Source: JAIOQJ01 sp963718635
Lineage (GTDB): Bacteria; Planctomycetota; Planctomycetia; Gemmatales; Gemmataceae
Direction: 5' to 3'
Length of the DNA: 64,000 bases
NCBI GenBank assembly: GCA_963718635.1
Contig: OY970367.1
Coordinates: 1,364,001-1,428,000 of the forward strand
The notes below the pieces were generated by a model. The model made no database searches and was not told the DNA's origin. It worked only from the letters and a program-made list of their open reading frames with translations. Positions 45,808-55,294 of this stretch are shown here, piece by piece. The position numbers and the translations under genes were made by a program. Within the stretch, counting starts at the first letter, position 1. Each line of letters starts with the position of its first letter.

Positions 45808-46875
45808 TTACTTCGTGCGAGGCTCTTTTTCGGCGGGCTCTTCATTGCGCTGGTAGATTGGCAAGAAGCGGTACTCGACTGTCAGCGCCAGGATCCCCAT
45901 TGCCGTGCAATAATTGGGACCGTATTCCAAATCATCGGCAATCCAACCCGTCCAGCAGCCGGCCGTTTTCTGCACATTTTGCCGTAGCAGCATATCGTGC
46001 AGACTCTTGCGATAGACCGTCCAGTAATTGTCTCCCAGCTGGAACATCGCCTGCGAAGTGTAGTAAACGCCGTAGAAGAAGCTTTTCTGCAGCGGGCTCA
46101 AAGGTGTCTTTAACACGAAAGAGCCAGCCTTCAATGATTCCGCTGAGCCATGATGTTCTTTGCCCGTCAGCTCCAGAGCGAGCATCGCCGTGCCGGTGCA
46201 AGGTACTGTCACGCCGCTGTTGCGTTGATAGCGATAGCCGCCGGTTGTTGAATCGTAGCAGCGCGTGATGTATTCGACCGCCCGCTCGATCGGCTCGGCC
46301 GGAATATCGCAGCCGACGTTTCGAGCGGCTCGCAAAGCCATGAGCTGCCAGCCGGTAACGCTGATATCCGCATCGCTGGCCGTTACCGTGTAGCGCCAGC
46401 CGCCGCGATCTTCGCCTGCTTTCAGCTGGGCTTTGAGGATGATGCCGACGGCGAGTTCCAGCTTATCGCGCAATCGCTTGGCGGCACGCCGGTCGGGAAT
46501 CATGCCAACCGCCTCGGAGATCATCAGCGTGCAAATGCCGTGGTGGTACATTTCATAAGGATTCTGGGCGCCGCTGAAGAGTCCGTTCGGCTGCTGCAAA
46601 TCGAGCACGAACTGAATGCCGCGCTCGACCACTTTGCCATAAGGCCCTTCGCCCGGCACATGCCCTGCTGACATAAACGCCATGACGCAAAGCGCATTGA
46701 CCGCCGCCGGGTCGTTGCCTCGGCGCGTGGACCAACTGCCATTCGCGCCTTGGGCATTGGCCAAGTACTCCAAGCCGCGATCAACAGCCACTTCGAACGG
46801 CTCGCGGTCGGATAGATCGGCCGCCGCCGAGCGACCGCAAAAGGCAAACAGAACACAGATGGCAAGAAATCGCAT
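45808..46875 (-). CDS. Secreted prenyltransferase/squalene-oxidase repeat protein
   Basis: 355 residues. Signal peptide MRFLAICVLFAFCGRSAAA, then an alpha/alpha barrel of squalene-hopene-cyclase-like repeats: GLEYLANAQGANGSWS, GIQFVLDLQQPNGLFSG, AVGIILKAQLKAGEDRGGWR, AVEYITRCYDSTTGGYRYQR, VPCTGTAMLALELTG. The cyclase DxDD motif is absent, so it is a repeat-fold member and not a triterpene cyclase. Such proteins are common in planctomycetes, of unknown role, and often secreted. Convergent with carB; palindrome B1 lies between. Confidence 0.8.
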   Translation of the reverse strand: MRFLAICVLFAFCGRSAAADLSDREPFEVAVDRGLEYLANAQGANGSWSTRRGNDPAAVNALCVMAFMSAGHVPGEGPYGKVVERGIQFVLDLQQPNGLFSGAQNPYEMYHHGICTLMISEAVGMIPDRRAAKRLRDKLELAVGIILKAQLKAGEDRGGWRYTVTASDADISVTGWQLMALRAARNVGCDIPAEPIERAVEYITRCYDSTTGGYRYQRNSGVTVPCTGTAMLALELTGKEHHGSAESLKAGSFVLKTPLSPLQKSFFYGVYYTSQAMFQLGDNYWTVYRKSLHDMLLRQNVQKTAGCWTGWIADDLEYGPNYCTAMGILALTVEYRFLPIYQRNEEPAEKEPRTK

Positions 46876-47074
46876 GCTGATTATTGTAGAGCCTCGAGTG
46901 CTGTTGGGGAAAGCTTGTTAGATGGCGCAAAGAAGCGCGTAATGAGATTGCAGAGAATGGATACAATAAGTCGTGATGGAAACCGGGCATCGGTCAACCG
47001 AGCCGAACGTGTAGGCGACGGTCCTACAGCGCTGATCTTTAGCCACCTTTTGACTTCAATAAAGGAACCCTGCA

Positions 47075-47830
47075 ATGCGATATGCAATGCTATCTTTAAT
47101 CATCTGTCTCACGGCGCCCTGCCTACAAGCAGACGAAAAACAAATCTCAACGCGCAAAGTCGATAAACAACTCGTTGACGTACTCAAAGATGTCCACAAC
47201 CGCGGCGCTGATCTGTTCAATGCCGGCGACACCGCCAGTTGTTATCGGCTCTTTCAAGGCTGCTTACAGACGACACGCGCCATGCTCGCGCATCGTCCCG
47301 ATGAGCAGAAATACATCGATGACATCCAGGCCGATGCCGAGTTGCAGCCGGCATTGGCGCTGAAGGCTTTCAGCCTGCATCAATCGATAGAGAAACTCCG
47401 CCTTCGTCTACGGCCGGTGATCGCCGAACTGAAGACGGACAAAGAACCCGAAATTATCCCTTTGCCGCGCGAAACGAGACCGGTACTGCCGGAGCCGCCG
47501 AAGGTAGTCCCGCCGCCGAAAGATGGGGTCAACGGCAAGATTCTGTGGCAAGCGAAACCATTGAACGGTGTGCAAGTCACTTTTGTGTGGACAGTACCTT
47601 TCGAAGGAGTGGCGAACGCGTTGAAGCTCACCCCCGAATATAAAGGCGTGTCGATGGAAGATGGCACTTACTCAATAACAAAGGTGCCGCCGGGCAAGTA
47701 TAAAGTGCTGCTCACGATGCCAAAGGGCAGGGCGCCGCAACTGCCCGAGCGCTATGCCGCCGTCGAAACTACTCCGTTACTGGTGGATGTAAAAGGAGGC
47801 GGCGACACGCTCGACTTATTACTGCAATAA
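47075..47830 (+). CDS. Secreted protein with C-terminal carboxypeptidase-regulatory-like domain
   Basis: 251 residues. Signal peptide MRYAMLSLIICLTAPCLQA; an all-helical middle (residues 30-115) with VDVLKDVHNRGADLFNAGDT and CYRLFQGCLQTTRAML; a proline-rich linker (ETRPVLPEPPKVVPPPKDGV); and a beta domain GKILWQAKPLNGVQVTFVWT ... SMEDGTYSITKVPPGKYKVL, matching the bacterial transthyretin-like/CarboxypepD_reg pattern. AAAGGA 9 bases before ATG 47075. Function unknown. Confidence 0.65.
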   Translation: MRYAMLSLIICLTAPCLQADEKQISTRKVDKQLVDVLKDVHNRGADLFNAGDTASCYRLFQGCLQTTRAMLAHRPDEQKYIDDIQADAELQPALALKAFSLHQSIEKLRLRLRPVIAELKTDKEPEIIPLPRETRPVLPEPPKVVPPPKDGVNGKILWQAKPLNGVQVTFVWTVPFEGVANALKLTPEYKGVSMEDGTYSITKVPPGKYKVLLTMPKGRAPQLPERYAAVETTPLLVDVKGGGDTLDLLLQ

Positions 47831-48027
47831 ATCGTTAGCGTTCGAGACTCAATTTGTCGTCTGCGCTTCACACCAACCCGACGCGTCAGCGAGGCGGCCC
47901 CCAAGCGTTAGCGTTATACTGTGACGAAGCGCGTAAACCTCGCTCACGCTTCGGAGTCTGCTTCGCTCACGCTTTGGGTTAGTGTGTACTCAAGTTGGTG
48001 TGCGGTGTAACTGGTTTTCGGCAAATC
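47831..48027. repeat. Intergenic region with GTTAGCG words and inverted CACACCAAC arms
   Basis: CACACCAAC (about 47870) and GTTGGTGTG (about 47994) are inverted across 115 bases; CGTTAGCGTT occurs twice and TCGCTCACGCTT twice between them. It separates the convergent genes on either side. Weak relation to other repeats of the window. Confidence 0.4.
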
Positions 48028-49665
48028 CTATTCAGCCAATGGAAAGCGCAGCCGGAACGTGGCGCCTTTTTCTGGTTCCGATTCGACTTCGAGATTGGCC
48101 CGATGGTGTTCGAGCACGACAACGACAAACGATAAGCCGAGCCCCATGCCGGCGCTGTAGCCTTCGTAGAGCGCATTGTCGCGCTTGGTGCTGAAATGGG
48201 TTTGGAGGCAACGTTGCCGAACTTCTTCGCTCATGCCGATGCCATTGTCGCGCACTTCGAGCACTGCCTCGGTCGAGTCTCGGTAAGTGCGCAACATCGC
48301 ATCGCCTCGCCAAGCCGCCGCTTCGAGAAGTGCCTGCCTGCGCTGAGAGGGTTCGGTGATCGCCCGAGCCATTTCCCGGAGATGGTTGCGCCTTTCAAAC
48401 GTGGCGTCGCGAGCATTAAAAACGAGGTTCTCAATCGTCTGCTGAAGGTGCGATAGATCGCCGGAGATCCAGAGCGGCTCGCTGGCCGGCGTCGCACGAA
48501 CGGTCATTTTCCACTTGTCGAGCGCCATCTCTGCCCAGGCTTTGGTCATTTCCTGGATCAGGTCGTTGAGGTTGATCCGCGTCATTTCGGTCTTACTTGG
48601 GTCGCGCCGAACCGTGCGGAGAATCTGTTGCAGGCGCTCGGTAACGGTGCCCAAAGTAGAGCGCACCTCTTGCAGCATGGTCGCTTGACCATCAACCAAG
48701 CCGTCCATTTCGATACAGCGGGCGAGCAAATCGTTCGGCCTCACTAAAAGATTTTTGATGTTATGCGCGTACGATCCGGCCATGATGCCGATGCTGGCGT
48801 AAAGCTGGGACTTCATCTGCAGCGCCGCCTTCTCGGCTTCGGACGCCCGGCCTTCCTGGCGCACGGATTCAAGGCGCTGCTCCAGTAAGTGGCGGGCGAG
48901 ATCCTCTTTGGAGCGCTCGGCCGTTTGAGCGCGAAGTTGCTCGGCTAGGCGAAGGTTCTCGGTATGTTCGAGAACTTGATTCGTCTCCAACTCGGCGAGT
49001 TCACGGCGGCGCTCGCGCCTCAGAAAAAGATAAACCCAGACAATTGCTACGAGACTGCCGCCGACTGCCACGCCGGCAACTGCGAGCACCCAGCGCTGCC
49101 GGGCTGCTTCTTCCTGCTGCGCCTTGTGAAAGGCGTGCATCCGATATTCGCAGACGACGACGATGCGCGTTCCATCTTTGGCTCGATAGTTCAGGATCGG
49201 CTCCGAACGTACATGTCCCGCTTCTTGGGTGCGCAATGGTCGATCGGGCGACTGCCACTCCATGGCCGTCAGATCGCTTCGGTCTGGAAAAGTAATTCGG
49301 ATGGTAAACAGGTCGAGGAAGAGCGGGGTGCCAGCGCGGAACATCAATATCGGCTCGGTCATGGCGTCGAGCTGGTCGCCGATTTCGCGTTTTTTTGCAT
49401 CGGTCGGTTCTCGAAGAAATTCATCGAGCAGTTCGCCGAGGTTCTTCCGGTTTGGTCGGCGCTCTTCGAGCCATTCACGCAGCGCGGCCCGGTCGTACTT
49501 TTCGCTCCAGCGCGAGCGATCGTAAAGCAGGAAGGCGGCGCCAGCCACGAGCCCGCCCCACAGCAACACCGCCGGGATGACCGCACGCGCATAGCGCCAG
49601 ACAGAAACGGCAGGCGCCGCACGTGACAACGTCGGCGTTTCCGGCATCGGCTCGCTCTGTGTCAA
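48028..49665 (-). CDS. Sensor histidine kinase
   Basis: 545-residue membrane kinase. Helices at about residues 26-47 and 188-212 enclose a periplasmic sensing region of 140 residues; a coiled coil (about 215-290) leads to the dimerisation helix with the presumed phospho-histidine in GSYAHNIKNLLVRP, then ATPase boxes NLVFNARDAT (N box), VRDNGIGMSEE (G1), and GMGLGLSFV (G2). The H-box (AHNIKN) is of the HisKA-like variant type. TTG 49665 has GGAGG 6 bases before it and overlaps the upstream stop by 4 bases (TTGA), so it is translated together with the exported protein. No response regulator gene is adjacent. Confidence 0.85.
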   Translation of the reverse strand: MTQSEPMPETPTLSRAAPAVSVWRYARAVIPAVLLWGGLVAGAAFLLYDRSRWSEKYDRAALREWLEERRPNRKNLGELLDEFLREPTDAKKREIGDQLDAMTEPILMFRAGTPLFLDLFTIRITFPDRSDLTAMEWQSPDRPLRTQEAGHVRSEPILNYRAKDGTRIVVVCEYRMHAFHKAQQEEAARQRWVLAVAGVAVGGSLVAIVWVYLFLRRERRRELAELETNQVLEHTENLRLAEQLRAQTAERSKEDLARHLLEQRLESVRQEGRASEAEKAALQMKSQLYASIGIMAGSYAHNIKNLLVRPNDLLARCIEMDGLVDGQATMLQEVRSTLGTVTERLQQILRTVRRDPSKTEMTRINLNDLIQEMTKAWAEMALDKWKMTVRATPASEPLWISGDLSHLQQTIENLVFNARDATFERRNHLREMARAITEPSQRRQALLEAAAWRGDAMLRTYRDSTEAVLEVRDNGIGMSEEVRQRCLQTHFSTKRDNALYEGYSAGMGLGLSFVVVVLEHHRANLEVESEPEKGATFRLRFPLAE

Positions 49666-51155
49666 GGACCGCCTCCAACAAGCCGATCAGCGGTTCGCGT
49701 CGACAACGGCGCTTGCAACGGCAGGCTTGTCTCGACAGGCCGCCAGACTTTTTCGCCGCGCGATCGACGCCAGACCTCGATGGCTGCCTGATCGCCGATT
49801 CGTCCATTGTCACTGATTTCGGGTCGAACGTAGACCACGTACTCTTCGCCTTCCTTGCGATTGCCATCGTGATCAAAGGGGACTATGCGCTGCGTCCGCA
49901 AGAGCACGCCCAGCGCATCCGAGTTCGAAGGAGCTTCGCCTTCTGGCGGAAAAGCGGAATGAATCAGCACTTCAAACAGCCGGCTAAAAAGCAAAAGTTC
50001 GTCCGTCGCCGTCGGCGGTTGCAATTCATCGTCCCAACCGATCGGATTCTGATGCGCGAAGAAAACCAACGGCACCGGCACATCGCGGATGTTCCATAAG
50101 AGGGCGCCATCACGATAGACATCGTTGATGCCGATCGAATCGCCGGTCACCGCCACCAGGTGTTTGCCGATCAAAGGAGTGCTGCCGGTCATTTCACGAA
50201 GAAAACGGCGAGCCGCGGTCGTCGTAGTGGGGAGTATCAAGAGCGAGCGCTGCTCGTTTTCCAGCGGGATTTCGGAAAGAAAAAGCCTCGCCGCTAGTTC
50301 TTCCTCTTTGTTAGCGCGGTCGAAAAGGCCGACACTATAGGGAACGTCGAAGCTGCTCCAAATCGCCGCGCGGCCGTCCATCTTTGCGAGGACGGCCTTT
50401 TTGAGCTCTTCAGATAGATCGAGTGAATAGGGATCGTCCTTCCAAGCCATCCGGAAGATTCGCGGCATGGGCGTGCCGGCCTTTTCCGGCATCGGCCCAC
50501 CTTGAGGCCGCAGTTCGGGACTGTTCCAAACAAAGTCAACGACAGCGCGGGCCATCTGCTCGTTCGTAAAACAAAAGCGAAAAGTGCGTTCGGGATAGAT
50601 TTCGGTGAGTTTAACAATTTCGCCTTCGGAGAGAAGCGATACCATTTCGGCTGTTGCCGTCGTGATAAGCAACAGAGGCCGGCTACCATGCCAATCCTGC
50701 CGTTCCGCTAACTCGCGCGCCAGATCGCGGGCACGATCGCTCGATCCGCCGCCGATGATAGCCAAGGGAGCCGGATCGCGATCCCCGAGTGAATCGATCC
50801 AATGCTTGGTGCTCGTTTCATTCGTCTGTTTGTACCAGCGGAAGCGTAGTTTACCCGGGCGATTGCCGAAAGCGACGACGACTTCGGGAATGGCCGTGGT
50901 GCTTTCGAGAAAAGCATGAGAATCGTCGATTTCCAAGCCCGACACTTTTTGACTGATGCGGTGAATGCCCGCGACAAAGCGCTCCCAGGCGGCGCCGTTG
51001 GTCGAAGTGTTGAACCAGGCGATTTCGCGGTCGCCGTCAGGCACGGCCAACGCATTGGCCGTCGGCTTGCGGGCGTACTGCTCGATCAGCATCCACGCAG
51101 CGATCGCTCCGATGGAAACCAGCGCAAGAGCTATAGCGATCGAACGCAGCCTCAT
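49662..51155 (-). CDS. Exported periplasmic-binding-like protein paired with the kinase
   Basis: 497 residues with one N-terminal helix (MRLRSIAIALALVSIGAIAA). The layout, with repeated hydrophobic strands followed by helices (AIIGGGSSDRARDLARELAE, LLLITTATAEMVSLLSEGEI, SLLILPTTTTAARRFLREMT), resembles a type I periplasmic binding fold. I do not recognise an exact family. The stop overlaps the TTG start of the histidine kinase by 4 bases, which suggests it is the kinase's signal-binding partner, by inference from coupling. The divergent zwf gene is 270 bases away. Confidence 0.6.
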   Translation of the reverse strand: MRLRSIAIALALVSIGAIAAWMLIEQYARKPTANALAVPDGDREIAWFNTSTNGAAWERFVAGIHRISQKVSGLEIDDSHAFLESTTAIPEVVVAFGNRPGKLRFRWYKQTNETSTKHWIDSLGDRDPAPLAIIGGGSSDRARDLARELAERQDWHGSRPLLLITTATAEMVSLLSEGEIVKLTEIYPERTFRFCFTNEQMARAVVDFVWNSPELRPQGGPMPEKAGTPMPRIFRMAWKDDPYSLDLSEELKKAVLAKMDGRAAIWSSFDVPYSVGLFDRANKEEELAARLFLSEIPLENEQRSLLILPTTTTAARRFLREMTGSTPLIGKHLVAVTGDSIGINDVYRDGALLWNIRDVPVPLVFFAHQNPIGWDDELQPPTATDELLLFSRLFEVLIHSAFPPEGEAPSNSDALGVLLRTQRIVPFDHDGNRKEGEEYVVYVRPEISDNGRIGDQAAIEVWRRSRGEKVWRPVETSLPLQAPLSTRTADRLVGGGP

Positions 51156-51271
51156 CGGATTCCTCGCGGACTTGATCGGATCATTTCTCTAGGATGAGCC
51201 TAACATGGACGGTAGATAAACGACAATCGCAAGTGGATATTCCACGTTGGCGAGAGCGCCAGCCCATTCCG

Positions 51272-51352
51272 GGCGAGCCGGGAGCGTGAGCGACCGGAGT
51301 GAGTGTTTTTAGCTTGAGGTGCTTTCTCCGGTCGCTTACGCTCCGGCTCGCC
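51272..51352. repeat. GGCGAGCC palindromic repeat, copy A2
   Basis: Left arm from 51272 (GGCGAGCCGGGAGCGTGAGC) and right arm ending 51352 (GGCTCGCC) with a loop of about 27 bases unlike those of A1 and A3. It lies between the divergent binding-protein and zwf genes, so it cannot be a simple terminator here. Confidence 0.8.
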
Positions 51353-51422
51353 AAAATCTTCAGAACTCGCTGGAACGCTGCCCCAGTAACAAGAAACCAT
51401 CACCGAACCAAGGATCGTATTC

Positions 51423-52882
51423 ATGGCTCCGCTGACGATCATTATCTTTGGCGCGTCCGGCGACCTGACGGCACGCAAGCTCATCCCGGCTTTGTTTCAC
51501 CTCGATATGGCCGGGTTGCTTCCGGATGATGCCAACATCGTCGGCGTCGCCCGGTCCGAGTTTACCGATGACGCTTTTGCGCCAAGCTCGAACCCATGGC
51601 GAAAGATGCGATTCTGGGGATGAAGGAAAGTTGGTTTCCCGGCGCATGGCACCGATTCGCCAAGCGCCTTTTCTACGTTCCGGGAGATGCTGCGACTGCG
51701 GAAGGGCTAAGCCATCTGACCGAGTGGCTCAAAAAACGCGAAGGGGGCGAAGGGGGACGCCGGCTTTATTACCTCTCTGTAAAGCCCGAGCTCTATCCCG
51801 AAATTGGCGCTCAACTCGGCGCGGCCGGCTACCAAAAAGAGGAAGGCGGGTTCCGCCGCCTAATCATCGAGAAGCCCTTCGGCCACGATCTGCAATCCGG
51901 CAAAGCGGTCAACCAGGCGCTGCACGCCTTCTTTCGCGAAGACCAAATCTATCGCATTGATCACTACCTTGGCAAAGAGACCGTCCAGAACATTTTGATT
52001 TTCCGCTTCGCTAATACCCTTTTTGAACCACTTTGGAACCAGCAGTACATCGACTCCGTGCAGATCACCGTCGCTGAGCAAGGCGCTGTCGGCAAGCGCG
52101 GCGGCTACTACGAAGGCAGCGGCGTCCTTCGGGATATGTTCCAAAGCCATATTCTCCAAGTGATGACCATGGTGGCGATGGACAACCCGGGACGCTACAC
52201 GGCCGAACGGCTGCGCAACGAGAAAATTAAAATCCTCGAAGCCGTCAAGATTCCGACGGTCGATGAGGCCTGCAAGTCGATCGCCGTCGGCCAATACGCC
52301 GGCTATCGCGATGAAAAAGATGTGGCCAAAGATTCGCGCACGCCTACCTTTGCGGCCGTTCGTCTGGAAATCGACAACTGGCGCTGGCGCAACGTTCCGT
52401 TCTATTTGCGTTCAGGGAAATCGTTGCGGTCTCGCTACAGCGAGGTGGCGATCCAGTTCAAGTGCCCGCCGCACATGCTCATTCCGATCCCAGCTGGCGA
52501 GACGGTTGACTGCAATAAGATCACCCTCGTCTTGCAGCCAAATGAAGGGATCCGGATCAATTTTCAAACCAAAGTGCCCGAGGTGGATGGCACGCGCTTG
52601 CAGCCTCGCGACTTGGCGTTCGATTACGAAGAGGCGTTCAACGAACGCTCGCTGCCTGAAGCGTACGAAAGACTGTTGCTCGATGCCATCCAAGGCGAAG
52701 CGGCTCTGTTCATGCACAGCGACGAAATCGAACAGGCCTGGCGCATCATGGACCCGCTGATCGCTGCCACCGAACGCGCCGAAGCGCCACAACCGGAAAG
52801 TTATGCACCCGGCTCGGCAGGCCCGAAATGCGCGGATGAACTGCTCGCTCGCGAAGGCAGAAAATGGCAAAAATTAGGGTAA
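51423..52882 (+). CDS. zwf: Glucose-6-phosphate dehydrogenase (frameshift near 51582)
   Basis: About 486 residues; first oxidative step of the pentose phosphate pathway, making NADPH. N-terminal dinucleotide fold IIFGASGDLTARKLIPALF, IEKPFGHDL, the substrate/catalytic motif RIDHYLGKETVQNILIFRFA, and FYLRSGKSL are canonical. Near 51582 one base is missing: TDDAF must continue RAKLEPMAKDAI. The rest is intact to the stop at 52882. Followed by palindrome B2. No 6-phosphogluconolactonase or gnd gene adjoins. Confidence 0.9.
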
Positions 52883-52893
52883 GACGCGCCAAT

Positions 52894-52979
52894 GACGAGC
52901 CGAACAGCGTAAGCAGTCAAGTAATGGTGTTTAGTGATGCCAGCACCTCAACCCGATTGCTCACGCAGTTCGGCTCGCT
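52894..52979. repeat. GCGTAAGC palindrome, copy B2
   Basis: Inverted arms around 52894-52918 and 52953-52979 (CGAGCCGAACAGCGTAAGCA against TGCTCACGCAGTTCGGCTCG) with a 35-base loop, 11 bases after the zwf stop. Related to B1 after carB; likely terminator. The remaining gap to 53149 holds nothing recognised. Confidence 0.75.
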
Positions 52980-53149
52980 TCGCGCGTTCCTGTTATTCTG
53001 GGTAAGACGTTCCGGTCAGCTAACGAGATTGTTATCAATTTTCCGGTTTTAGCAATAATTCCGTTTGCTTCGAACAGGAAAAGTCTCCTAGAGTTCAACG
53101 CACGGGGCATGTTGAGCCGGGCGAACTTGGTTGCGAAGGTTTTTAGCTA

Positions 53150-54337
53150 ATGTCAATGATGGACACGATATTGACGGTGCTGGCAGCGGTGGTTTCGATC
53201 CCCGTTGTCGTTCTTGCCGTCGAAACGTTCGCAGCCGTATTGCCCCGTCGAGTCGCGGCAATCGATAAGTCGAGGGAGCGCTCCCGCTGTGCCATTCTTA
53301 TTCCGGCTCACAACGAGGCGACGGGAATAACTGCCACGATTGCGGCCCTAAAGCCCCAGTTGAAAGATGGCGATCGTCTGATTGTCATCGCCGACAACTG
53401 CGACGATGAGACGGCCAAAGTGGCCCGCGCCGCCGGAGCGGAAGCGATTGAACGTCGGGACGCTGAAAATAAGGGCAAAGGCTACGCGCTCGACTTCGGC
53501 CTTCGCCATTTGCAAAGCGACCCGCCTGAAATAGTCGTGTTGATCGACGCCGACACGCGAACGGGCCCCGATGCGCTCGATCGCCTTATACGTGCTGCTG
53601 CGGTGAATAATACACCGGTCCAAGGCGTCTTTACCGATGCCCCCCAGGCGAAAGGCCCGCGCGAGCAGTGGTCGGCATTCGCGTTGACGTTCAAGAATCT
53701 CGTTCGCCCTCTTGGCTTGTACAGGCTAGGCCTTCCGACTCTACTCTTCGGCAGCGGCATGGCCTTTCCGTGGCAGGTCATTCGCCGGGTCGAACTAGGC
53801 ACCGGCAACATTGTTGAAGACATGAAGCTCGGAATCGATCTCGCCGTTGCCGGCTACCCCGCCCGGTTCTGTCCGGACGCATTGTTTACCTCTGACGACG
53901 CACCGACGCTGGCCTCAGCTAATGTCCGACGTACACGCTGGGAGCATGGCCATGTGTTCACGATTTTGACTCAGGCCCCGAGGCTTGTCGTCGCAGGATT
54001 GTTGAAAATAAAGCCGAAATTGATTGCGTTGGCTCTTGAGCTGGCAGTGCCGCCCCTGTCACTCCTGTTCATCTTCCAGGCGATTTTGCTGCTTACTTGC
54101 CTTTTTTGGTGGCAGCAGGGTGGTTCGGAGCTTCCTGCAGCGATTCTTATAATTGGCGGGGCAGTGGGAACATTGTCGATCTTGACGGCCTGGATAACAT
54201 TCGGACGAAAGTTGCTTTCACCGAAAATTCTTTGTTTGCTCCCGGTTTATGTCTTGTGGAAGATACCGATTTATTTGAAACTAATACTAGCACCCCAGCG
54301 AAAGTGGGTGCGCACCGACCGAAAACCTACCGGCTGA
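53150..54337 (+). CDS. Family 2 glycosyltransferase, membrane-bound
   Basis: 395 residues. A leading helix (residues 5-24), a GT-A catalytic domain with AILIPAHNEATGITATIAAL, VIADNCDDETAKVARAAGAE, VVLIDADTRTGPDALD (DxD-type motif) and the acceptor-side NIVEDMKLGIDLAVAGY and RRTRWEHGH (the QxxRW-like motif), then two or three C-terminal helices. This is the processive/cellulose-synthase-like type. It precedes a sugar transferase by 120 bases, so the pair is likely to act in exopolysaccharide synthesis. Confidence 0.85.
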   Translation: MSMMDTILTVLAAVVSIPVVVLAVETFAAVLPRRVAAIDKSRERSRCAILIPAHNEATGITATIAALKPQLKDGDRLIVIADNCDDETAKVARAAGAEAIERRDAENKGKGYALDFGLRHLQSDPPEIVVLIDADTRTGPDALDRLIRAAAVNNTPVQGVFTDAPQAKGPREQWSAFALTFKNLVRPLGLYRLGLPTLLFGSGMAFPWQVIRRVELGTGNIVEDMKLGIDLAVAGYPARFCPDALFTSDDAPTLASANVRRTRWEHGHVFTILTQAPRLVVAGLLKIKPKLIALALELAVPPLSLLFIFQAILLLTCLFWWQQGGSELPAAILIIGGAVGTLSILTAWITFGRKLLSPKILCLLPVYVLWKIPIYLKLILAPQRKWVRTDRKPTG

Positions 54338-54457
54338 CAGCAACTCTGGTACATGACTTGCCGTGACTACCGCAAGTTTGTTCAGCACTAAAAGCGCTGA
54401 GCGTTGACATTGAACAGTTGTTATGCCTCTAGTTTTAAAGTGAGTGAGTTGACCCGC

Positions 54458-55159
54458 ATGCAAACGCTTCTACGACCGCCGTCTCCTGCCCGGTTCGCTC
54501 CGGCCGGCGTCCGCATGATGCCGGTGTACGTGCATTCCGCACGAATGCCCTCCGCCGCCTACATTGCTGCAAAACGAGCAGTTGATGTCATTGTTTCAGC
54601 AACCATGATCATCCTGTTGTCTCCGTTGTTCCTGATCATCTGTCTTTGCATTAAGCTGACCGATAACGGTTCGGTGTTTTTTCGGCAGAAACGCGTCGGT
54701 TACAACGGGCACGCCTTTGATTTTTATAAATTTCGCTCGATGTGCGTAAATGCAGAAGCGTTAAAAGCTGAGCTGATGCGGCAAAACAAACATTCGAACT
54801 CGATCACGTTTAAGATGTGCCGTGACCCGCGCGTTACCTGGATCGGACGTATACTGCGAAAGACAAGTCTGGATGAACTGCCGCAACTCTGGAACGTTCT
54901 GTGCGGTGAAATGACGCTGGTGGGCCCGAGGCCTGCCGTGATCCCCGAAGTGCAGAAGTACACCACGCACGAACGTCGTCGGCTCGCCGTGGCGCCGGGG
55001 CTCACGTGTATCTGGCAGGTCAGCGGCCGGGCCGATCTCGACTTCCAGCAGCAGGTCGCTCTGGACATCAGATACATTCGCGAACGTAGCCTTTGGATGG
55101 ACGTACGCCTTCTGGCGATGACAGTCCCTGCCGTCCTCTCCGGCAAAGGGGCCTATTGA
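54458..55159 (+). CDS. Undecaprenyl-phosphate sugar phosphotransferase (WcaJ/EpsL type)
   Basis: About 233-residue initiating sugar transferase: moves a sugar phosphate onto undecaprenyl phosphate. One membrane hairpin (VDVIVSATMIILLSPLFLII), then VFFRQKRVGYNGHAFDFYKF, RSMCVNAEAL, ILRKTSLDELPQLWNVLCGE (catalytic DE region), MTLVGPRPAV and GLTCIWQVSGR, all classical. The start is uncertain: ATG 54458 (MQTLLRPPSPARFAPA) is chosen; the frame is open from TTG 54404. Pairs with the GT2 gene. Confidence 0.9.
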   Translation: MQTLLRPPSPARFAPAGVRMMPVYVHSARMPSAAYIAAKRAVDVIVSATMIILLSPLFLIICLCIKLTDNGSVFFRQKRVGYNGHAFDFYKFRSMCVNAEALKAELMRQNKHSNSITFKMCRDPRVTWIGRILRKTSLDELPQLWNVLCGEMTLVGPRPAVIPEVQKYTTHERRRLAVAPGLTCIWQVSGRADLDFQQQVALDIRYIRERSLWMDVRLLAMTVPAVLSGKGAY

Positions 55160-55178
55160 CACAGTTACTGCCAATTCT

Positions 55179-55253
55179 GGCGAGCCGGGAGCGTGAGCGA
55201 CCGGAGAATGCAGGCAAGGCACTTACTCCGGTCGCTCACGCTTCCGGCTCGCC
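55179..55253. repeat. GGCGAGCC palindromic repeat, copy A3
   Basis: Arms from 55179 (GGCGAGCCGGGAGCGTGAGC) and to 55253 (GGCTCGCC) with a short loop of about 21 bases. It lies 20 bases past the sugar transferase stop and between convergent genes, a possible shared terminator. Confidence 0.8.
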
Positions 55254-55294
55254 GAATCTATTGCGATAGTAAATCGCCGCACTAAGTAAGTGTG

